Translations under genes and position numbers: made by a program
The notes under the pieces: generated by a model
What the model saw: only the letters and a program-made list of their open reading frames with translations
What the model was told of the DNA's origin: nothing
The model's database searches: none
Source: Pristionchus mayeri
Taxonomy: Eukaryota > Nematoda > Chromadorea > Rhabditida > Neodiplogasteridae
Assembly (NCBI GenBank): GCA_036245805.1
Contig: BTRK01000001.1
Coordinates: 17,119,087-17,183,086 of the forward strand
Length of the DNA: 64,000 nt
Reading direction: 5' to 3'
Shown: positions 56,131-64,000 of the stretch, in pieces
How positions within the stretch are numbered: position 1 is the stretch's first letter
Layout: every line of letters starts with the position of its first letter

Positions 56131-59100
56131 TCAGGCGACGTTGAAGGACTGCTGCGTCTGCACGGGGATGGCGATGGAGATGGAGCGAACCTCGTCCACC
56201 TTGTTCTTGTGCAGATGCACCCACGGTTGCACTGCAATGTTTGTTATTTAGAAAACAAGAGAAACATCATGATCACTGGTTGCATGACAACATTAAATAA
56301 GAGCTCAACAAGGGGTTCAATTCGACAAACAAGGATAAACATCTTCAGAAGCGCGAGTGCACCTTGCTGTCCGCAGTGGATGCCGATCTCTCCCTTGCAC
56401 ATCTTCCCTCCCCAGCAGTAGTTGCCCAGCTTATCCCCGCACTTGGGACAACCGATCTGCAATTAAAAAATCATTAGTAAATTCACGATAACTCAAGCCA
56501 CCTAATTGGCGTTTTAAATAAATCAGTGGAATCAATTTTATATTTATTTTCAATTTTTTTATATTTATTTTCAAATGCAATAAGTCAGTGGAATCCACTC
56601 GCTCTCACCTTTCCCTCATAGGCGTCCACTTGCATCCAGGAGAGCGGCTCGACGAGGTATCCGAAGGCGCACTGAGGGGCTGCCTCGCCATCCGCCACAC
56701 CTACAATATAATCGATTCTTTACTTTGCACCATGTGTTCATTTTCACAATTTTTTTCTTCCTCCGAGTGTCCATTAATATAAAGTTATTATAACGCTGAA
56801 ATCGCAGCAGATAACGTACAAGCACCATAAGTGATGCCTATAGTGCAATAGTGAAACCGAAATGAACATGTGCGATTACCTCTGATCCTCTTGTGCTTCA
56901 TCAAGTGCTTCGTGTAGAAGAGCGGCTCGCGGCACTTTCCGCACCTAGAAATGCCTCATTTTTGAAAATATAAACAAACAACAACAACAGCGAAATAACA
57001 AATTTCAAAACGTCCAGGTGCAGATTAGTCCACTATACAATAGATTAATCAATATCTTAAATCCCCGACCTGAACTTGTTTCCTCTCTCCTCCTCTCCCT
57101 CCTTCTTCTCGCCCGTTTCCAACTTACGCACGAAGAGAGACGCACGAGGATCAGATCCTACATTGATTACATTTGAATCGTCTTTTTGAAAGAAGCTTAT
57201 GCAATACAAGTCTTCCCATGGATATGATCATTTAGGCTGTGAATATTACACAAATTTTCTATTAACATTTCGCATTTAAATGTGGAAAATACTCACCACA
57301 GTCCGGCACATTTCCCGACTCGATGCACCAGTTACGGTAATCGATAGATGCGCCGAGAGTCTCGTGCGTGATACGGTAGCCCAGCCTACGGTAGATGCGA
57401 AGCTGCGCGAGAAAGCCCTCGTTGGGGCTGCAATTTGGTTTTTAAAGAAAAAATGAAATTTTGGGAAATTGGAATAGCGGATTCCTTGTCACTACACAAC
57501 CATAAGCCGTGGAAGTTTGTTCTTTTCGCCAATGAACTGGACGTTGCAGTCGATTAAAAATATATAATAATTCTTAAATTCCCGCCGATGCCTAGGGAGC
57601 GCAGGCGGGTTTCTTCAAAATGCTTCTAAAATAAAATGCGCATAGAATCCGATGATTTATGAGCTGCCGATACGATTTCGACAACAAAAAAATTAAAAAT
57701 TTTGCGAAATAACTTAATTAAGCGAATTTACAAAATTAACGCGGAGGCTAAGGTACCGTACCCCTCCGACCTCAACCATGACCGAATTAGCAACTGACTT
57801 TTCATCTATATTTTTTCATTATTTATTTTTCTTCGTTTTTTTGACGTAAGATTATATGAAAATATGTTTCTCGAATTGATCTAAATGTAGTTTTGGGAAA
57901 TATATAACGGGAAATTAGTTTATCTTTGAGATTTAATGGAAACTCGGGTAGAACAACGGTCGAAACAAGTCTGTTTATTTCAGCTCCGAACGGGCGCGGC
58001 TGCCCGAGGTTAGCATTACTAGGCTCTAGAAGGTCTGTAGAATGCATTTCTGAGGAGCGCTAACGTGTGCTTCTCAAGAAAAACAAAATATCGATCTCAA
58101 AACCAGAAAATCGCGAGTTTTCGGCAAACAAAACGGTTTATTTCAGCTCCGAACGGACGCGGCTACCCGCCGCTAGCATTACTTGGTTCTAGAAGGTCTG
58201 CAGAATTCATGTCTGACGAGCGCTAACGTGTGCTTCTCAAGAAAATCGAAATATCGATCGCGAAACAGGGCCGAATGTAAACAATTTCCAAACAAGTCAA
58301 TATGTGGAATATCTGCGCCTTCATAGCAACATTCTATAAGGGGAATATTGGAGGACCTCTGTCAAACTCAGAAAACCAAAAAATACAAGGTTTATTTTAG
58401 CGAAAACACTAGAAAATCGAAGGATGACAAGGGTCAATCGAAAACTGATGCGAGTTGTGGTGTGCCCACAACTGTCGCTGGGTACTGTCATCTTGAAATG
58501 TGAAAGTGACATAGTCTGCTCTCCCTACCGATGCCTCAACCACTTTCGCACATCAAGTAATAAATTCAAGCACAATTTACTTCCAGGACTCTTGGGAGCG
58601 TCTACTTAAAAGAAAAATTGATTAATTCACTGATTGAATTTTTTCACCATATGCCAATGACAACCATGCTCCATCCCCTCCCCCCACTCACAATGCGATG
58701 GGGCGATGCAGTTGTATTTGGGTGACTGCCTTGGCTTCGTCCCACTTGAAACGATGCATGAGATACGCTGCAACCATCGTCACTGACCGAGACATTCCCA
58801 CCTCGCTGCAAGAAGGGTAAAGAGAGTTGCGCTTCAACTTTTAAAATTGAAAAAGAAAGTTTTGGCGTCGGGCATAGCACATTAGTGCTTCACATAGACT
58901 ACACATTTCCGTTCAACTGTCTCAAGCATTAGATCCGGCTTGGTCTTGTCAATGCCAAACAGTGTGACACACACCTAGTTAGTGTTTCACATAGAGTACT
59001 TGCATATCGTGTCAACTTCCCCAAAAAATTTAATCTATCGTTTGAAGGGACAAACAACTAGTTGTTTTCAAATAATGTTTACAGTCAACTTCACATATTT

Positions 59101-62100
59101 TCTAGGACTCCATAGCTCGGAGTCTCTTCCTTTCCTTCCTCACCAGTGCACTACGATCCGTCCTCCTCCCTTCACTGCTCGATCGATGAACTCCACTGAT
59201 TTATCGATCGCCCCGCTCTCCAGAAGATCCTGCAGCCAGGAATCGAATTTTTTCGCCACTATTTCCTCATTTCTGAGAGGAGTTAAATTATTGTGAATTA
59301 TAGCGACCTTTGTGATCCACACATCAGTCAGGGCCGTTCAACGGGTTAATGATACTTAGCAGGAATAGGAAATTGCCAAGTTTAATTTCTTAAACAATTT
59401 ATTGTTTAAATTGTACATATCGTCACATGAAGCCTTGATAGAAACTCCTAAATTAAACACCTCGCAAAATGATCGATCTGAGCGTGAGAATGTTGAAACA
59501 CTATTCAGAATGGCGTGCATCAGACAGCGTCATGAGCAATCTTCTACCTCTCTTTACTTCGAGCGCTCGCTGGTAGGTTGGAGATAATGGAAGTGTATGC
59601 AAAATTGAGAGATACATAGTATGTAATAGAGAAGGATATTCGATGTCACATTGCCCCGTTGCAACCCGTCCCTCTCACTGGACTTCTCAAAATTGCTAAA
59701 AAATGCAACGTTGCAATCTGACTTCGCATTTGCATAATAGTCTGCACTAGTGATGAGAAAAAAGGCATCTCAAGCCGTCCTAAAGTCGACTTCAACCTGG
59801 ACTTTTCAATGGTGAAATGGTCCATCCAAGCCGGCTTGTCGAGTCCAGTTTGTCGGCACAAAGTCGGATGAGACCTATGGCGTCATACCGCCTTTGATGT
59901 ATCAAAGGCGGCATGACGTCATTGTTCTCATTCGGCCTATTGACGTTTTGTCATCCCTAGTCCTACCTGGCAGGGATTGTCGAGGGCGTAGACGTACTCG
60001 TACTCGACTCCCTTCACTCTCGATTCCTCGTTGATGGGCATCGCTGAGACGGTGAGCACGTGCGAGATCTGAGAAGGAGGCGGGATTGAAATTCCGTGGG
60101 GATGACATTTTGGCAAAGGCTCATAGCTCGGTCCCACTCCCCTAAGCCATTGATTAAAAAAAACCCATTAAGCGAATTTCGGACCTCAAAAATGCAACTC
60201 TCACGGAATTCGATGTTTTTCCATTTTCTCTCTTTTGTACCTTGGTAATCTCATTGATAAAGAACTGACACGTTTGATCAATTACTTATTTGGTTATTCA
60301 AATCCAGCATCGATATAATAGTTCTTCACGCCACCCGCTTAAGTTTATTGTTCTTTAATTAGGAGCGTCGCTTGGCACTGTGCCAACCGGGAGGCGGAGT
60401 TCGGGTTTCAAAAGTATTTAAAGGCCTTTTCAGAGCTCAGTGGTCATTCTTGGTTCATTCGTCCAGATACCATGGTATCCCCTTCACCCGACCCACCTGT
60501 ATCTGTAGTGGATAACTCCTTCGAAATCGTTGGTCAGTTATTTTTGATAAATGCTTCTATCGGACCTCATAATTCTAACTTTGTGTGTGAATAGGTCATT
60601 AAGGGAAAGCATTCGTCATATCCCTAGTAAATGATGCCTGTTCAAATGGTTCAATATACCAAGGCATCGAATACTCCCCTAACTTCCAGATACCACATCT
60701 TCTATTGAAGCTCAATCACACGAGAAGTTGCCGAACGGTACTCCGCCTACATATGAGGAGAGCAAAGCAACGGATTCCAAAGTATGCGAATACTTCCAAC
60801 ACAAATCAGACTGGTTTTTACAAGCACAAACAAGACATTAATATTATTGTGGGGACACCTTGGCGAAAAGCCATGAATTTTAAAATATTCTGGCACATAG
60901 GGTTGGCTAATCGGCACTTGCGACGTCGCAATGTTGCGCCTCTCTATTGCAACGTCGCAATGCATGGGGGAAGGGAGGGGTAGGGATTGCGACGTCTCAA
61001 GAATTTCGAAATCTGAAGGTGTCAAATTAAAACCAAAAGTTATGAAAGATGTAGAGTAGGAAATATCCATGAGTTACGCTTGTTTCTACTACTGTTTAAA
61101 AACATAAAATGTTCAATAGATGGCAGGGGAAAATAATAAACATAGAAAATTAAATTGTAGATCGCATCAAGGAAGTTTGTCACCAAGTTCGCATCCATTT
61201 CGAACCTCACAAAATGCGGTGAAGTCTGCTCTCCAGAAATGGAATTAGGAGGAGCGAAATGGTACTGGCTATTATTGGTGTATCTTCAAATACTGCTGTA
61301 CCCATAACATATACTAATTTTTAAAACGGTCAAAAGCCCAATTTCAGGATAGTATTTCTACAAAAGTTTGAAGATCAGAGCAAGGGAGGATCATTTTATT
61401 TCAAGTCTCCTAAGAAATTCCTGACAATTTCCTTGGAACTCGTTTCGGATCCTGAGTGAGGACAGGTTTTTTTGATAAGGCGACTAATATTGTAGAGCTT
61501 ATCTAAGAACGCCGGAAAACAAAACAAAATAAACATAATATATTCAGGAACAAGCTGTTCACAGTTTCTTTCACACTTACACTAATTAGCCGAAAGAATA
61601 ATCGGACTTTTTCAACCAAACAATATTTCGAAGAGCAGGGAGAAGCGTGGGGCCTTAGCAAATTTATCTCATATGCGGTAACCGACTAGATATTGATTAA
61701 ACCCGTACTTTGAAAAATATTCTAGGATCTTTTCGATGAGTCAAATCGATTTGTGAGAGATGATGCTATATTGGTTGAAGTCGATCTCACAATTTCATCA
61801 ATTGACTATCCGGTGGTTGAAATTCAACCAATTGAAGCTCCTGCCCCATCCAATCCCAACAAGGAATCTAGCCCGCCATGCCCAGCCGTTTCTAACCAAG
61901 AAACATACGAAGAAGTGGTATACCAGGCCCCTTGTGCATGCAATATCTTGTGAATGCATATTCATAAATTGCCCACACCTCCATATATCGACCTTCGGCT
62001 TTTCATCTAACCATATCATACTGTATTCAATGCCTAATAAACTCGTTCGTTCATTATCCTTGTTCCATTATTTATTACCGCAAAAATGGAACATTAAAAA

Positions 62101-62245
62101 ATATAGAAGGATAGATCAGTTCTCGATGCTCGCATCGTTACCGTACCTCTAGTTGCTTGAGTCGTTCCCTTCCTTCTGCAGTGATCACTGCACTCGCGCC
62201 CGTGAGATAGACGCCGTCCACTATCTTGTCGATCATCATCTGCAT
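56131..62245 (-). CDS. DUSP12/YVH1-type dual-specificity phosphatase
   Basis: Exons read: 62245-62147 (MQMMIDKIVDGVYLTGASAV), 60068-59967 (ISHVLTVSAMPIN), 59272-59144 (FIDRAVKGGGRIVVH), 58805-58692 (EVGMSRSVTMVAAYLM), 57427-57297 (SPNEGFLAQLRIYRRLGY), 57157-57070, 56944-56880 (CGKCREPLF), 56700-56609 (EPLSWMQVDAYEGK), 56456-56363 (CPKCGDKLGNYCWGG) and 56231-56131 (PWVHLHKNKVDEV, stop TGA). Joining 59144 to 58805 creates the active-site signature HC-x5-RS, split after the first two bases of the Cys codon. The C-terminal CGKC, CPKC and related cysteines form the zinc-binding domain of the DUSP12/YVH1 family, linked to ribosome maturation. Phase at the 59967/59272 junction is unresolved, so a small exon may be missing. 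Confidence 0.88.
57957..58270. repeat. Intronic tandem duplication, about 160-bp unit
   Basis: TTTATTTCAGCTCCGAACGG, CTAGAAGGTCTG and GAGCGCTAACGTGTGCTTCT occur in the same order at 57974-58078 and 58138-58242. It lies in the intron between the 58692 and 57427 exons of the phosphatase. Confidence 0.85.
59746..59962. mobile_element. hAT-like MITE abutting a phosphatase exon
   Basis: The ends CACTAGTGATGAGAAAA (59746) and, inverted, ACTAGGGATGACAAAA (to about 59961) resemble hAT termini. Inside, CCGCCTTTGAT-GT-ATCAAAGGCGG forms a perfect 11-bp-arm hairpin at about 59889-59912. The right end lies about 5 bp from the splice donor of exon 60068-59967. I could not confirm an 8-bp target duplication. 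Confidence 0.55.
60025..60068 (-). other. Start of phosphatase exon 2 (acceptor side)
   Basis: The acceptor CTTCTCAG precedes ATCTCGCACG at 60068. This exon shows that the nested plus-strand gene at 60472-61953 lies wholly inside the first phosphatase intron (62146-60069). Confidence 0.7.
60372..60386. promoter_or_regulatory. NFI-type palindrome TTGGC-N5-GCCAA
   Basis: TTGGCACTGTGCCAA, a perfect 15-bp dyad matching the nuclear factor I consensus, lies 100 bp before the start codon of the nested gene. Confidence 0.6.
60414..60424 (+). promoter_or_regulatory. TATA-like element of the nested gene
   Basis: GTATTTAAAGG lies about 50 bp upstream of the ATG at 60472, a usual spacing for a short 5' leader. 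Confidence 0.5.
60472..61953 (+). CDS. Nested gene: small PPxY and CaaX-box protein
   Basis: Three exons, 60472-60532, 60690-60781 and 61726-61953, join at GT/AG in consistent phase (1 then 0) and encode 126 residues. The protein is proline- and acid-rich and probably unstructured: MVSPSPDPPVSVVDNSF at the start, a PPTYEES segment (PPxY, a WW-domain ligand) at about residue 40-46, and a C-terminus CACNIL. The last four residues fit a CaaX prenylation box ending in Leu, which favours geranylgeranylation; the nearby second Cys could be palmitoylated. So it is likely membrane-anchored. It lies opposite-strand inside a phosphatase intron. AATAAA at about 62035 may be its poly(A) signal. No family recognised. 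Confidence 0.7.
60920..61000. repeat. ACGT-centred palindromes
   Basis: TTGCGACGTCGCAA (perfect, near 60927), TTGCAACGTCGCAA (near 60949) and TTGCGACGTCTCAA (near 60988) lie within 75 bp, in the nested gene's second intron. Confidence 0.7.
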
Positions 62246-62249
62246 TGTT

Positions 62250-62425
62250 TCTCTGTCTCTCTCAATCTCACATGCTCTCTCGTCGGGAGTAATCGTCTGA
62301 CTCTCTTCAGTTTACATACTCTCTCGCCTTGTCTAACCAGCGAGAGAGTGTGTAAAATGAGGAGAGTCAGATAATTGCTCCTCGTCGGTTAGACGGAGCG
62401 AGATAGCATATGAAAGTGAGAGAGT
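62250..62425. repeat. Hairpin repeat upstream of the phosphatase
   Basis: CTGACTCTCTTCAGTTTACA...CTCTCGC at about 62298-62331 pairs with GCGAGAGAGTGTGTAAAATG...GAGAGTCAG at about 62339-62372. A wider pair, ATGCTCTCTCGTC near 62271 and GACGGAGCGAGATAGCAT near 62393, encloses it. The same GCGAGAGAGTGTG/GTCAGACAG motif occurs at 52.2 and 52.8 kb, so it is a dispersed family. It begins just upstream of the phosphatase start codon. Confidence 0.75.
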
Positions 62426-63051
62426 GGCAATAGAAATCATAGAGACGGCACTACTTCGTCGCTCACAATCACGCAGCAAATATAGCCAGAGATGGAAGTG
62501 TAAGAACAGGAGTTATAAGAATAACGTAGTAAGTGGCGGAAGTACAAATTCTCGGGCGCCTTCTGTCGGCGACAAACTGGGACTCATAATTTCACAACCA
62601 TTATCAGGTGCCATAAGAAGCAAGAAAGCACGTGGAATCTAATGAACAAAATATGATCGGCATTAATTATCTATACAATATATTTCGCTAATTGGTAAAC
62701 AACCTTACATTCATAGGCACTCCTCTGTTTTTATCAGTCAAAATGCGGAAGAAAGTGGGAAATGAGCGCATTCCCAACTATCGAGTAATCACAGCGCGAG
62801 GCATTTCTATAACGAGCGGCGATAATCAGAGGGAGGTGTGAATTGAGAGGGGTCATAAACTATTAATCGCCACGACGCAAATCACTAATAATACAGCTAA
62901 AAAGTGGCCTCGCAGTGCTCTTAAGCCGTAGAACTGAGTAAAAAATCAACGAGCAACGATTTAACTCTCTCTAAATTTCATACAATCTCACACTGTCTAG
63001 CCGACTAAAGAGCACGATAAAGGAAGAGAACACGACTAAAACAGCTCTTAA
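62426..63051. other. Intergenic, nothing recognised
   Basis: No gene or repeat that I can support; moderately AT-rich. Confidence 0.3.
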
Positions 63052-63286
63052 AGTTACCCAACAATGACGAAACCCTGATCCCAAGACGTTACGAATTGTG
63101 CGCGCCTCGCATGTATGAGAGTATGCAAAAGTTAGAGGGCGCAGGAACAGGCAACTTCAACCTGATCCATTCCGGCCTTCCCCAAGGGCTATTTAAAAAA
63201 AAAATATTATTTCTCAATTAATTCAGCCTTCGACAATTCGATGGAGGACAAAAAATAGGGGTCACTTTCGCCCTTGTTAGGTAACT
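63052..63286. mobile_element. Second TTAA MITE copy, 235 bp
   Basis: The ends AGTTACCCAACAATGACGAA (63052) and, inverted, AGTTACCTAACAAGGGCGAA (to 63286) are flanked by TTAA at 63048-63051 and 63287-63290. GACGAAACCCTGATC and a TCGATGGAGGACAAAAAATA block are shared with the 37805-38310 element, in reversed orientation. It lacks the tRNA-like core. Confidence 0.85.
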
Positions 63287-63290
63287 TTAA

Positions 63291-64000
63291 TTCAAAGCGC
63301 TTTTTACCATCACAGAGAAAATATTCGAATACGTGCGAGTAATGAAGAGAGAGAATTCGTCTCAGTGATATTCTGCTCGGAATAGACCGCAAACTTCAGA
63401 GATAGAAGAGAGATTAAGAGTACCAAGAGTGGAGAGGCAGAGGTTTTCGGAGAGGGCAGTCCACAATCAGCAGATAACAAGTATGATGACGCAAATGAGA
63501 ATCAACCTTCTCGGCTATTGAGAGTAAACTCTTGACCTTCTCACTTCGAAGACTAATTGTATCTTGAACTAGTGGCGAGCCAGTGCTCCCATGGAACCTT
63601 TCTTCACCTAGTGAAAAGTGAGGTGCGAAAAAAGGATTAACTTCTCCTGACGCAAGCGCTTTCAATATCGACAGGTGGAAATATCGTGACAAATAAGGAG
63701 ATCAATTTTCCCTCTTTTCAGGGGCACAAATAGGGAGTCAATAATGCGCAGCGGGAGCAGTGCTCGCTATCTCAAATGAGGGAAAGGGGGAGATTCCTAT
63801 CGGGAGGAGGAAGGGTATAGATCGTCCCCTCTCTTCCTCCCTCTCGCTCGTTGAGAAATGGCGTCGTGCCTCTAGCAACAATCAGCAAAGCCTGGAAGTG
63901 ACTCATTCGCGGCTTGCTACTGCCTGTTTTTTTAGCCAAAATTCCCCTCACGAAAGCTTGCGAAGTGCCAGGATTAGCCTATGACGTCAGAAGCCTTAAT
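63291..64000. other. Intergenic, nothing recognised
   Basis: Short purine-rich runs near 63780-63810. No coding region is supported. Confidence 0.3.

Noticed and set aside
55809..56237. A 142-codon proline/serine-rich minus-strand frame
   Set aside because: It overlaps the phosphatase last exon out of frame and is driven by a poly-G run and an (AT)n repeat.

Overview
The window is nematode nuclear DNA. Host genes have many exons, short introns and TTTCAG-type 3' splice sites, and the conserved genes (mitochondrial aspartyl-tRNA synthetase, a DUSP12/YVH1-type phosphatase, GHITM/TMBIM5-like proteins, ribosomal protein fragments) are animal-like. The first 15 kb carries a Polinton/Maverick of the kind found in nematodes. 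I cannot name the species. All exon limits are read by eye.

About 0.45-15.06 kb: one AT-rich Polinton/Maverick. In order it has an adenain-type protease (+), a broken protein-primed DNA polymerase B (-), several small ORFs, a conserved Polinton ORF (+), a small HTH-like ORF (+), an FtsK/HerA-type packaging ATPase (-), a minor capsid single jelly roll (+), a broken membrane glycoprotein resembling a viral fusogen (-), the double-jelly-roll major capsid protein (+) and a chromodomain integrase (-). Capsid, ATPase, protease and integrase frames are open; the polymerase and glycoprotein are broken, so this copy looks non-autonomous. I could not find matching terminal inverted repeats.

15.3-29.4 kb: mixed ground. 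It holds a small coiled-coil gene, scrambled rps-18 and rps-2 pseudogene pieces, a spliced THAP-domain transposase-like gene, a perfect 25-bp hairpin, a G-rich minisatellite, a cluster of GC-rich hairpins, a dense cluster of the 7-mer TACNGTA, a hairpin MITE, a seven-exon coiled-coil gene and a small unidentified spliced gene.

29.6-40.6 kb: a tandem family of GHITM-like mitochondrial membrane protein genes, broken up by a 2.83-kb near-perfect inverted duplication (29664-32493 and 32988-35816, 494-bp spacer). One arm completes gene A; the other arm holds a headless copy of A. A third paralogue (C) is cut at the palindrome junction. A fourth (B) lies intact-looking to the right and carries a TTAA-flanked MITE with tRNA-like sequence in an intron.

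41.4-54.9 kb: mitochondrial aspartyl-tRNA synthetase on the minus strand, about 19 exons. One intron is swollen by a 4.9-kb structure with mariner-like ends, containing nested inverted repeats and a 399-bp higher-order tandem array. Another intron holds an 862-bp TA-flanked element.

55.4-62.2 kb: a DUSP12/YVH1-type phosphatase on the minus strand, about 10 exons, with the active-site signature split across two exons. Its first intron hosts an opposite-strand three-exon gene for a 126-residue protein with a PPxY motif and a C-terminal CaaX box. From 62.25 kb to the end I see only hairpin repeats and a second TTAA MITE copy.
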